A stretch of DNA of 64,000 bases, from contig CM058240.1 of assembly GCA_030180135.1 (NCBI GenBank), positions 71,915,581 through 71,979,580 of the forward strand, read 5' to 3'. Numbering within the stretch: the stretch's first letter is position 1; each line of letters begins with the position of its first letter. Shown in pieces: positions 25,201 through 37,879 of this stretch. The position numbers were made by a program, and so were the translations under genes. The notes below the pieces were generated by a model. That model ran no database searches. It worked only from the letters and a program-made list of their open reading frames with translations, and was not told where the DNA came from. This DNA is from Orychophragmus violaceus. Its lineage: Eukaryota; Streptophyta; Magnoliopsida; Brassicales; Brassicaceae.

Positions 25201-28200
25201 CATATGTTTTAAGAAGTTTTGGTAAAAATGTTTTGTTTAGGATTCTCATAGGACATTTTAGAAGATCAAAGTTTCTCTCTTGTCTGTTAGTAGTGTTACT
25301 TAGGGGTGTTTAAAGTGAACATAAACTTGTATAACATGCTTCTCATTCTACCTTTAAGAGCATGCAAAAACTAACTTATAGTTGTCTTACCTCACCCAAT
25401 TTCTCCAATCCATGACACATATGTTTCAAAAAGTTTTGGTAAAAATGTTTTGTTTAGGATTCTCATAGGACATTTTAGAAAATCAAAGTTTCTTTCTTGT
25501 CTGTTAATAGGGTTATTTAGGGGGGTGTTTAAAGTGAACAAAAACTTGTATAACATGCTTCTCATTCTACCTTTAAGAGCATGCAAAAACTAACTTATAG
25601 TTGTCTTACCTCACCTAATTTCTCTAATCCATGACACATATGTTTCAAGAAGTTTTGGTAAAAATGTTTTGTTTAGGATTCTCATAGGACATTTTAGAGG
25701 ATCAAAGTTTCTTTCTTGTCTGTTAGTAGTGTTACTTAGGGGTGTTTAAAAGAACATAAACTTGTATAACATTCTTGTCATTCTACCTTTAAGAGCATGC
25801 AAAAACTAACTTATAGTTGTCTTACCTCACCTAATTTCTCCAATCCATGATACATATGTTTCAAGAAGTTTTGGTAAAAATGTTTTGTTTAGGATTCTCA
25901 TAGGACATTTTAGAAAATCAAAGTTTCTTTCTTGTCTGTTAATAGGGTTATTTAGGGGGTGTTTAAAGTGAACAAAAACTTGTATAACATGCTTCTCATT
26001 CTACCTTTAAGAGCATGCAAAAACTAACTTATAGTTGTCTTACCTCACCTAATTTCTCCAATCCATGATACATATGTTTCAAGAAGTTTTGGTAAAAAAG
26101 TTTTGTTTAGGATTCTCATAGGACATTTTAGAAGATCAAAGTTTCTTTCTTGTCTGTTAGTAGGGTTACTTAGGGGTGTTTAAAGTGAACATAAACTTGT
26201 ATAACATGCTTCTCATTCTACCTTTAAGAGCATGCAAAAACTAACTTATAGTTGTCTTACCTCACCTAATTTGTCTAATCCATGACACATATGTTTCAAG
26301 AAGTTTTGGTAAAAATGTTTTGTTTAGGATTCTCATAGGACATTTTAGAGGATCAAAGTTTCTTTCTTGTCTGTTAGTAGTGTTACTTAGGGGTGTTTAA
26401 AAGAACATAAACTTGTATAACATTCTTGTCATTCTTCCTTTAAGAGCATACAAAAACTATCTTATAGTTGTCTTACCTCACCTAATTTCTCCAATCCATG
26501 ACACATATGTTTCAAGAAATTTTGGTAAAAATGTTTTGTTTAGGATTCTCATAGGACATTTTAGAAGATCAAAGTTTCTTTCTTGTCTGTTAGTAGTGTT
26601 ACTTAGGGGTGTTTAAAAGAACATAAACTTGTATAACATTCTTGTCATTCTTCCTTTAAGAGCATACAAAAACTATCTTATAGTTGTCTTACCTCACCTA
26701 ATTTCTCCAATCCATGACACATATGTTTCAAGAAATTTTGGTAAAAAAGTTTGGTTTAGGATTCTCATAGGACATTTTAGAAGATCAAAGTTTCTTTCTT
26801 GTCTGTTAGTAGGGTTACTTAGGGGTGTTTAAAGTGAACATAAACTTGTATAACATGCTTCTCAATCTACCTTTAAGAGCATGCAAAAACTAACTTATAT
26901 TTGTCTTACCTCACCTAATTTCTCCAATCCATGATACATATGTTTCAAGAAGTTTTGGTAACAAAAGTTTTGTTTCGGATTTTCATAGGACCTTTTAGAA
27001 GATCAAAGTTTCTTTCTTGTCTGTTAGTAGGGTTACTTAGGGGTGTTTAAAGTGAACATAAACTTGTATAACATGCTTCTCAATCTACCTTTAAGAGCAT
27101 GCAAAAACTAACTTATAGTTGTCTTACCTCACCTAATTTCTCTAATCCATGACACATATGTTTCAAGAAGTTTTGGTAAAAATGTTTTGTTTAGGATTCT
27201 CATAGGACATTTTAGTAGATCAAAGTTTCTTTCTTGTCTGTTAGTAGTGTTACTTAGGGGTGTTTAAAAGAACATAAACTTGTATAACATTCTTGTCATT
27301 CTTCCTTTAAGAGCATACAAAAACTATCTTATAGTTGTCTTACATCACCTAATTTCTCTAATCCATGACACATATGTTTCAAGAAGTTTTGGTAAAAAAG
27401 TTTTGTTTAGGATTCTCATAGGACATTTTAGAAGATCAAAGTTTCTTTCTTGTCTGTTAGTAGGGTTACTTAGGGGTGTTTAAAGTGAACATAAACTTGT
27501 ATAACATGCTTCTCATTCTACCTTTAAGAGCATGCAAAAACTAACTTATAGTTGTCTTACCTCACCTAATTTCTCTAATCCATGACACATATGTTTCAAG
27601 AAGTTTTGGTAAAAATGTTTTGTTTAGGATTCTCATAGGACATTTTAGAGGATCAAAGTTTCTTTCTTGTCTGTTAGTAGTGTTACTTAGGGGTGTTTAA
27701 AAGAACATAAACTTGTATAACATTCTTGTCATTCTTCCTTTAAGAGCATACAAAAACTATCTTATAGTTGTCTTACCTCACCTAATTTCTCCAATCCATG
27801 ACACATATGTTTCAAGAAATTTTGGTAAAAATGTTTTGTTTAGGATTCTCATAGGACATTTTAGAAGATCAAAGTTTCTTTCTTGTCTGTTAGTAGTGTT
27901 ACTTAGGGGTGTTTAAAAGAACATAAACTTGTATAACATTCTTGTCATTCTTCCTTTAAGAGCATACAAAAACTATCTTATAGTTGTCTTACATCACCTA
28001 ATTTCTCTAATCCATGACACATATGTTTCAAGAAGTTTTGGTAAAAAAGTTTTGTTTAGGATTCTCATAGGACATTTTAGAAGATCAAAGTTTCTTTCTT
28101 TTCTGTTAGTAGGGTTACTTAGGGGTGTTTAAAGTGAACATAAACTTGTATAACATGCTTCTCATTCTACCTTTAAGAGCATGCAAAAACTAACTTATAG

Positions 28201-29470
28201 TTGTCTTACCTCACCTAATTTCTCTAATCCATGACACATATGTTTCAAGAAGTTTTGGTAAAAATGTTTTGTTTAGGATTCTCATAGGACATTTTAGAAG
28301 ATCAAAGTTTCTCTCTTGTCTGTTAGTAGGGTTACTTAGGGGTGTTTAAAGTGAACATAAACTTGTATAACATGCTTCTCATTCTACCTTTAAGAGCATG
28401 CAAAAACTAACTTATAGTTGTCTTACCTCACCTAATTTCTCTAATCCATGACACATATGTTTCAAGAAGTTTTGGTAAAAATGTTTTGTTTAGGATTCTC
28501 ATAGGACATTTTAGAAGATCAAAGTTTCTCTCTTGTCTGTTAGTAGGGTTACTTAGGGGTGTTTAAAGTGAACATAAACTTGTATAACATGCTTCTCATT
28601 CTACCTTTAAGAGCATGCAAAAACTAACTTATAGTTGTCTTACCTCACCCAATTTCTCCAATCCATGACACATATGTTTCAAAAAGTTTTGGTAAAAATG
28701 TTTTGTTTAGGATTCTCATAGGACATTTTAGAAAATCAAAGTTTCTTTCTTGTCTGTTAATAGGGTTATTTAGGGGGGTGTTTAAAGTGAACAAAAACTT
28801 GTATAACATGCTTCTCATTCTACCTTTAAGAGCATGCAAAAACTAACTTATAGTTGTCTTACCTCACCTAATTTCTCTAATCCATGACACATATGTTTTA
28901 AGAAGTTTTGGTAAAAATGTTTTGTTTAGGATTCTCATAGGACATTTTAGAAGATCAAAGTTTCTCTCTTGTCTGTTAGTAGTGTTACTTAGGGGTGTTT
29001 AAAGTGAACATAAACTTGTATAACATGCTTCTCATTCTACCTTTAAGAGCATGCAAAAACTAACTTATAGTTGTCTTACCTCACCCAATTTCTCCAATCC
29101 ATGACACATATGTTTCAAAAAGTTTTGGTAAAAATGTTTTGTTTAGGATTCTCATAGGACATTTTAGAAAATCAAAGTTTCTTTCTTGTCTGTTAATAGG
29201 GTTATTTAGGGGGGTGTTTAAAGTGAACAAAAACTTGTATAACATGCTTCTCATTCTACCTTTAAGAGCATGCAAAAACTAACTTATAGTTGTCTTACCT
29301 CACCTAATTTCTCTAATCCATGACACATATGTTTCAAGAAGTTTTGGTAAAAATGTTTTGTTTAGGATTCTCATAGGACATTTTAGAGGATCAAAGTTTC
29401 TTTCTTGTCTGTTAGTAGTGTTACTTAGGGGTGTTTAAAAGAACATAAACTTGTATAACATTCTTGTCAT
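22215..29470 (+). repeat. Seventeen-monomer higher-order repeat, period 3689 bp
   Basis: Two copies, about 22215-25903 and 25904 to about 29470. Markers exactly 3689 bp apart include the shortened G run (22262/25951), aatttgtctaat (22580/26269), the D-type monomers (22724/26413, 22940/26629, 23591/27280, 24024/27713), the tcggattttcat monomer, and the ttttaagaag variant (about 25207/28896). The period is 17 x 217 because longer A types and shorter D types cancel. A further eight-monomer copy with period 1738 bp runs from about 27713 to 31040. Copy edges are approximate. Confidence 0.85.
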
Positions 29471-30382
29471 TCTTCCTTTAAGAGCATACAAAAACTATCT
29501 TATAGTTGTCTTACCTCACCTAATTTCTCCAATCCATGACACATATGTTTCAAGAAATTTTGGTAAAAATGTTTTGTTTAGGATTCTCATAGGACATTTT
29601 AGAAGATCAAAGTTTCTTTCTTGTCTGTTAGTAGTGTTACTTAGGGGTGTTTAAAAGAACATAAACTTGTATAACATTCTTGTCATTCTTCCTTTAAGAG
29701 CATACAAAAACTATCTTATAGTTGTCTTACATCACCTAATTTCTCTAATCCATGACACATATGTTTCAAGAAGTTTTGGTAAAAAAGTTTTGTTTAGGAT
29801 TCTCATAGGACATTTTAGAAGATCAAAGTTTCTTTCTTTTCTGTTAGTAGGGTTACTTAGGGGTGTTTAAAGTGAACATAAACTTGTATAACATGCTTCT
29901 CATTCTACCTTTAAGAGCATGCAAAAACTAACTTATAGTTGTCTTACCTCACCTAATTTCTCTAATCCATGACACATATGTTTCAAGAAGTTTTGGTAAA
30001 AATGTTTTGTTTAGGATTCTCATAGGACATTTTAGAAGATCAAAGTTTCTCTCTTGTCTGTTAGTAGGGTTACTTAGGGGTGTTTAAAGTGAACATAAAC
30101 TTGTATAACATGCTTCTCATTCTACCTTTAAGAGCATGCAAAAACTAACTTATAGTTGTCTTACCTCACCTAATTTCTCTAATCCATGACACATATGTTT
30201 CAAGAAGTTTTGGTAAAAATGTTTTGTTTAGGATTCTCATAGGACATTTTAGAAGATCAAAGTTTCTCTCTTGTCTGTTAGTAGGGTTACTTAGGGGTGT
30301 TTAAAGTGAACATAAACTTGTATAACATGCTTCTCATTCTACCTTTAAGAGCATGCAAAAACTAACTTATAGTTGTCTTACC

Positions 30383-33300
30383 TCACCCAATTTCTCCAAT
30401 CCATGACACATATGTTTCAAAAAGTTTTGGTAAAAATGTTTTGTTTAGGATTCTCATAGGACATTTTAGAAAATCAAAGTTTCTTTCTTGTCTGTTAATA
30501 GGGTTATTTAGGGGGGTGTTTAAAGTGAACAAAAACTTGTATAACATGCTTCTCATTCTACCTTTAAGAGCATGCAAAAACTAACTTATAGTTGTCTTAC
30601 CTCACCTAATTTCTCTAATCCATGACACATATGTTTCAAGAAGTTTTGGTAAAAATGTTTTGTTTAGGATTCTCATAGGACATTTTAGAAGATCAAAGTT
30701 TCTCTCTTGTCTGTTAGTAGGGTTACTTAGGGGTGTTTAAAGTGAACATAAACTTGTATAACATGCTTCACATTCTACCTTTAAGAGCATGCAAAAACTA
30801 ACTTATAGTTGTCTTACCTCACCCAATTTCTCCAATCCATGACACATATGTTTCAAAAAGTTTTGGTAAAAATGTTTTGTTTAGGATTCTCATAGGACAT
30901 TTTAGAAAATCAAAGTTTCTTTCTTGTCTGTTAATAGGGTTATTTAGGGGGGTGTTTAAAGTGAACAAAAACTTGTATAACATGCTTCTCATTCTACCTT
31001 TAAGAGCATGCAAAAACTAACTTATAGTTGTCTTACCTCACCTAATTTCTCCAATCCATGATACATATGTTTCAAGAAGTTTTGGTAAAAAAGTTTTGTT
31101 TAGGATTCTCATAGGACATTTTAGAAGATCAGAGTTTCTTTCTTTTCTGTTAGTAGGGTTACTTAGGGGTGTTTAAAGTGAACATAAACTTGTATAACAT
31201 GCTTCTCATTCTACCTTTAAGAGCATGCAAAAACTAACTTATAGTTGTCTTACCTCACCTAATTTCTCTAATCCATGACACATATGTTTCAAGAAGTTTT
31301 GGTAAAAATGTTTTGTTTAGGATTCTCATAGGACATTTTAGAAGATCAAAGTTTCTCTCTTGTCTGTTAGTAGGGTTACTTAGGGGTGTTTAAAGTGAAC
31401 ATAAACTTGTATAACATGCTTCTCATTCTACCTTTAAGAGCATGCAAAAACTAACTTATAGTTGTCTTACCTCACCTAATTTCTCTAATCCATGACACAT
31501 ATGTTTCAAGAAGTTTTGGTAAAAATGTTTTGTTTAGGATTCTCATAGGACATTTTAGAAGATCAAAGTTTCTCTCTTGTCTGTTAGTAGGGTTACTTAG
31601 GGGTGTTTAAAGTGAACATAAACTTGTATAACATGCTTCTCATTCTACCTTTAAGAGCATGCAAAAACTAACTTATAGTTGTCTTACCTCACCCAATTTC
31701 TCCAATCCATGACACATATGTTTCAAAAAGTTTTGGTAAAAATGTTTTGTTTAGGATTCTCATAGGACATTTTAGAAAATCAAAGTTTCTTTCTTGTCTG
31801 TTAATAGGGTTATTTAGGGGGGTGTTTAAAGTGAACAAAAACTTGTATAACATGCTTCTCATTCTACCTTTAAGAGCATGCAAAAACTAACTTATAGTTG
31901 TCTTACCTCACCTAATTTCTCTAATCCATGACACATATGTTTCAAGAAGTTTTGGTAAAAATGTTTTGTTTAGGATTCTCATAGGACATTTTAGAAGATC
32001 AAAGTTTCTCTCTTGTCTGTTAGTAGGGTTACTTAGGGGTGTTTAAAGTGAACATAAACTTGTATAACATGCTTCTCATTCTACCTTTAAGAGCATGCAA
32101 AAACTAACTTATAGTTGTCTTACCTCACCCAATTTCTCCAATCCATGACACATATGTTTCAAAAAGTTTTGGTAAAAATGTTTTGTTTAGGATTCTCATA
32201 GGACATTTTAGAAAATCAAAGTTTCTTTCTTGTCTGTTAATAGGGTTATTTAGGGGGGTGTTTAAAGTGAACAAAAACTTGTATAACATGCTTCTCATTC
32301 TACCTTTAAGAGCATGCAAAAACTAACTTATAGTTGTCTTACCTCACCTAATTTCTCCAATCCATGATACATATGTTTCAAGAAGTTTTGGTAAAAAAGT
32401 TTTGTTTAGGATTCTCATAGGACATTTTAGAAGATCAAAGTTTCTTTCTTTTCTGTTAGTAGGGTTACTTAGGGGTGTTTAAAGTGAACATAAACTTGTA
32501 TAACATGCTTCTCATTCTACCTTTAAGAGCATGCAAAAACTAACTTATAGTTGTCTTACCTCACCTAATTTCTCTAATCCATGACACATATGTTTCAAGA
32601 AGTTTTGGTAAAAATGTTTTGTTTAGGATTCTCATAGGACATTTTAGAAGATCAAAGTTTCTCTCTTGTCTGTTAGTAGGGTTACTTAGGGGTGTTTAAA
32701 GTGAACATAAACTTGTATAACATGCTTCACATTCTACCTTTAAGAGCATGCAAAAACTAACTTATAGTTGTCTTACCTCACCCAATTTCTCCAATCCATG
32801 ACACATATGTTTCAAAAAGTTTTGGTAAAAATGTTTTGTTTAGGATTCTCATAGGACATTTTAGAAAATCAAAGTTTCTTTCTTGTCTGTTAATAGGGTT
32901 ATTTAGGGGGGTGTTTAAAGTGAACAAAAACTTGTATAACATGCTTCTCATTCTACCTTTAAGAGCATGCAAAAACTAACTTATAGTTGTCTTACCTCAC
33001 CTAATTTCTCCAATCCATGATACATATGTTTCAAGAAGTTTTGGTAAAAAAGTTTTGTTTAGGATTCTCATAGGACATTTTAGAAGATCAAAGTTTCTTT
33101 CTTTTCTGTTAGTAGGGTTACTTAGGGGTGTTTAAAGTGAACAAAAACTTGTATAACATGCTTCTCATTCTACCTTTAAGAGCATGCAAAAACTAACTTA
33201 TAGTTGTCTTACCTCACCTAATTTCTCTAATCCATGACACATATGTTTCAAGAAGTTTTGGTAAAAATGTTTTGTTTAGGATTCTCATAGGACATTTTAG

Positions 33301-36300
33301 AAGATCAAAGTTTCTCTCTTGTCTGTTAGTAGGGTTACTTAGGGGTGTTTAAAGTGAACATAAACTTGTATAACATGCTTCACATTCTACCTTTAAGAGC
33401 ATGCAAAAACTAACTTATAGTTGTCTTACCTCACCCAATTTCTCCAATCCATGACACATATGTTTCAAAAAGTTTTGGTAAAAATGTTTTGTTTAGGATT
33501 CTCATAGGACATTTTAGAAAATCAAAGTTTCTTTCTTGTCTGTTAATAGGGTTATTTAGGGGGGTGTTTAAAGTGAACAAAAACTTGTATAACATGCTTC
33601 TCATTCTACCTTTAAGAGCATGCAAAAACTAACTTATAGTTGTCTTACCTCACCTAATTTCTCCAATCCATGATACATATGTTTCAAGAAGTTTTGGTAA
33701 AAAAGTTTTGTTTAGGATTCTCATAGGACATTTTAGAAGATCAGAGTTTCTTTCTTTTCTGTTAGTAGGGTTACTTAGGGGTGTTTAAAGTGAACATAAA
33801 CTTGTATAACATGCTTCTCATTCTACCTTTAAGAGCATGCAAAAACTAACTTATAGTTGTCTTACCTCACCTAATTTCTCTAATCCATGACACATATGTT
33901 TCAAGAAGTTTTGGTAAAAATGTTTTGTTTAGGATTCTCATAGGACATTTTAGAAGATCAAAGTTTCTCTCTTGTCTGTTAGTAGGGTTACTTAGGGGTG
34001 TTTAAAGTGAACATAAACTTGTATAACATGCTTCTCATTCTACCTTTAAGAGCATGCAAAAACTAACTTATAGTTGTCTTACCTCACCTAATTTCTCTAA
34101 TCCATGACACATATGTTTCAAGAAGTTTTGGTAAAAATGTTTTGTTTAGGATTCTCATAGGACATTTTAGAAGATCAAAGTTTCTCTCTTGTCTGTTAGT
34201 AGGGTTACTTAGGGGTGTTTAAAGTGAACATAAACTTGTATAACATGCTTCTCATTCTACCTTTAAGAGCATGCAAAAACTAACTTATAGTTGTCTTACC
34301 TCACCCAATTTCTCCAATCCATGACACATATGTTTCAAAAAGTTTTGGTAAAAATGTTTTGTTTAGGATTCTCATAGGACATTTTAGAAAATCAAAGTTT
34401 CTTTCTTGTCTGTTAATAGGGTTATTTAGGGGGGTGTTTAAAGTGAACAAAAACTTGTATAACATGCTTCTCATTCTACCTTTAAGAGCATGCAAAAACT
34501 AACTTATAGTTGTCTTACCTCACCTAATTTCTCTAATCCATGACACATATGTTTCAAGAAGTTTTGGTAAAAATGTTTTGTTTAGGATTCTCATAGGACA
34601 TTTTAGAAGATCAAAGTTTCTCTCTTGTCTGTTAGTAGGGTTACTTAGGGGTGTTTAAAGTGAACATAAACTTGTATAACATGCTTCTCATTCTACCTTT
34701 AAGAGCATGCAAAAACTAACTTATAGTTGTCTTACCTCACCCAATTTCTCCAATCCATGACACATATGTTTCAAAAAGTTTTGGTAAAAATGTTTTGTTT
34801 AGGATTCTCATAGGACATTTTAGAAAATCAAAGTTTCTTTCTTGTCTGTTAATAGGGTTATTTAGGGGGGTGTTTAAAGTGAACAAAAACTTGTATAACA
34901 TGCTTCTCATTCTACCTTTAAGAGCATGCAAAAACTAACTTATAGTTGTCTTACCTCACCTAATTTCTCCAATCCATGATACATATGTTTCAAGAAGTTT
35001 TGGTAAAAAAGTTTTGTTTAGGATTCTCATAGGACATTTTAGAAGATCAAAGTTTCTTTCTTTTCTGTTAGTAGGGTTACTTAGGGGTGTTTAAAGTGAA
35101 CATAAACTTGTATAACATGCTTCTCATTCTACCTTTAAGAGCATGCAAAAACTAACTTATAGTTGTCTTACCTCACCTAATTTCTCTAATCCATGACACA
35201 TATGTTTCAAGAAGTTTTGGTAAAAATGTTTTGTTTAGGATTCTCATAGGACATTTTAGAAGATCAAAGTTTCTCTCTTGTCTGTTAGTAGGGTTACTTA
35301 GGGGTGTTTAAAGTGAACATAAACTTGTATAACATGCTTCACATTCTACCTTTAAGAGCATGCAAAAACTAACTTATAGTTGTCTTACCTCACCCAATTT
35401 CTCCAATCCATGACACATATGTTTCAAAAAGTTTTGGTAAAAATGTTTTGTTTAGGATTCTCATAGGACATTTTAGAAAATCAAAGTTTCTTTCTTGTCT
35501 GTTAATAGGGTTATTTAGGGGGGTGTTTAAAGTGAACAAAAACTTGTATAACATGCTTCTCATTCTACCTTTAAGAGCATGCAAAAACTAACTTATAGTT
35601 GTCTTACCTCACCTAATTTCTCCAATCCATGATACATATGTTTCAAGAAGTTTTGGTAAAAAAGTTTTGTTTAGGATTCTCATAGGACATTTTAGAAGAT
35701 CAAAGTTTCTTTCTTTTCTGTTAGTAGGGTTACTTAGGGGTGTTTAAAGTGAACATAAACTTGTATAACATGCTTCTCATTCTACCTTTAAGAGCATGCA
35801 AAAACTAACTTATAGTTGTCTTACCTCACCTAATTTCTCTAATCCATGACACATATGTTTCAAGAAGTTTTGGTAAAAATGTTTTGTTTAGGATTCTCAT
35901 AGGACATTTTAGAAGATCAAAGTTTCTCTCTTGTCTGTTAGTAGGGTTACTTAGGGGTGTTTAAAGTGAACATAAACTTGTATAACATGCTTCACATTCT
36001 ACCTTTAAGAGCATGCAAAAACTAACTTATAGTTGTCTTACCTCACCCAATTTCTCCAATCCATGACACATATGTTTCAAAAAGTTTTGGTAAAAATGTT
36101 TTGTTTAGGATTCTCATAGGACATTTTAGAAAATCAAAGTTTCTTTCTTGTCTGTTAATAGGGTTATTTAGGGGGGTGTTTAAAGTGAACAAAAACTTGT
36201 ATAACATGCTTCTCATTCTACCTTTAAGAGCATGCAAAAACTAACTTATAGTTGTCTTACCTCACCTAATTTCTCCAATCCATGATACATATGTTTCAAG

Positions 36301-37800
36301 AAGTTTTGGTAAAAAAGTTTTGTTTAGGATTCTCATAAGACATTTTAGAAGATCAAAGTTTCTTTCTTTTCTGTTAGTAGGGTTACTTAGGGGTGTTTAA
36401 AGTGAACATAAACTTGTATAACATGCTTCTCATTCTACCTTTAAGAGCATGCAAAAACTAACTTATAGTTGTCTTACCTCACCTAATTTCTCTAATCCAT
36501 GACACATATGTTTCAAGAAGTTTTGGTAAAAATGTTTTGTTTAGGATTCTCATAGGACATTTTAGAAGATCAAAGTTTCTCTCTTGTCTGTTAGTAGGGT
36601 TACTTAGGGGTGTTTAAAGTGAACATAAACTTGTATAACATGCTTCTCATTCTACCTTTAAGAGCATGCAAAAACTAACTTATAGTTGTCTTACCTCACC
36701 TAATTTCTCTAATCCATGACACATATGTTTCAAGAAGTTTTGGTAAAAATGTTTTGTTTAGGATTCTCATAGGACATTTTAGAAGATCAAAGTTTCTCTC
36801 TTGTCTGTTAGTAGGGTTACTTAGGGGTGTTTAAAGTGAACATAAACTTGTATAACATGCTTCTCATTCTACCTTTAAGAGCATGCAAAAACTAACTTAT
36901 AGTTGTCTTACCTCACCCAATTTCTCCAATCCATGACACATATGTTTCAAAAAGTTTTGGTAAAAATGTTTTGTTTAGGATTCTCATAGGACATTTTAGA
37001 AAATCAAAGTTTCTTTCTTGTCTGTTAATAGGGTTATTTAGGGGGGTGTTTAAAGTGAACAAAAACTTGTATAACATGCTTCTCATTCTACCTTTAAGAG
37101 CATGCAAAAACTAACTTATAGTTGTCTTACCTCACCTAATTTCTCTAATCCATGACACATATGTTTCAAGAAGTTTTGGTAAAAATGTTTTGTTTAGGAT
37201 TCTCATAGGACATTTTAGAAGATCAAAGTTTCTCTCTTGTCTGTTAGTAGGGTTACTTAGGGGTGTTTAAAGTGAACATAAACTTGTATAACATGCTTCT
37301 CATTCTACCTTTAAGAGCATGCAAAAACTAACTTATAGTTGTCTTACCTCACCCAATTTCTCCAATCCATGACACATATGTTTCAAAAAGTTTTGGTAAA
37401 AATGTTTTGTTTAGGATTCTCATAGGACATTTTAGAAAATCAAAGTTTCTTTCTTGTCTGTTAATAGGGTTATTTAGGGGGGTGTTTAAAGTGAACAAAA
37501 ACTTGTATAACATGCTTCTCATTCTACCTTTAAGAGCATGCAAAAACTAACTTATAGTTGTCTTACCTCACCTAATTTCTCCAATCCATGATACATATGT
37601 TTCAAGAAGTTTTGGTAAAAAAGTTTTGTTTAGGATTCTCATAGGACATTTTAGAAGATCAAAGTTTCTTTCTTTTCTGTTAGTAGGGTTACTTAGGGGT
37701 GTTTAAAGTGAACATAAACTTGTATAACATGCTTCTCATTCTACCTTTAAGAGCATGCAAAAACTAACTTATAGTTGTCTTACCTCACCTAATTTCTCTA
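30383..37800 (+). repeat. Nested higher-order repeat ABACBB and ABACBACBACBB (1306 and 2612 bp)
   Basis: Reading monomer types from 30383 gives ABACBB once, then ABACBACBACBB at 31689 and 34301, and a third, partial copy at 36913. The long unit is the short one with two more CBA trimers (653 bp each). A-type positions repeat exactly at 2612 bp (31689/34301/36913; 32125/34737/37349; 32778/35390; 33431/36043). The private variant gatcagagtttc lies at 31129 and 33741, again 2612 bp apart. The variant gcttcacattc marks the monomer before an A in many of the trimers. Confidence 0.88.
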
Positions 37801-37879
37801 ATCCATGACACATATGTTTCAAGAAGTTTTGGTAAAAATGTTTTGTTTAGGATTTTCATAGGACATTTTAGAGGATCAA

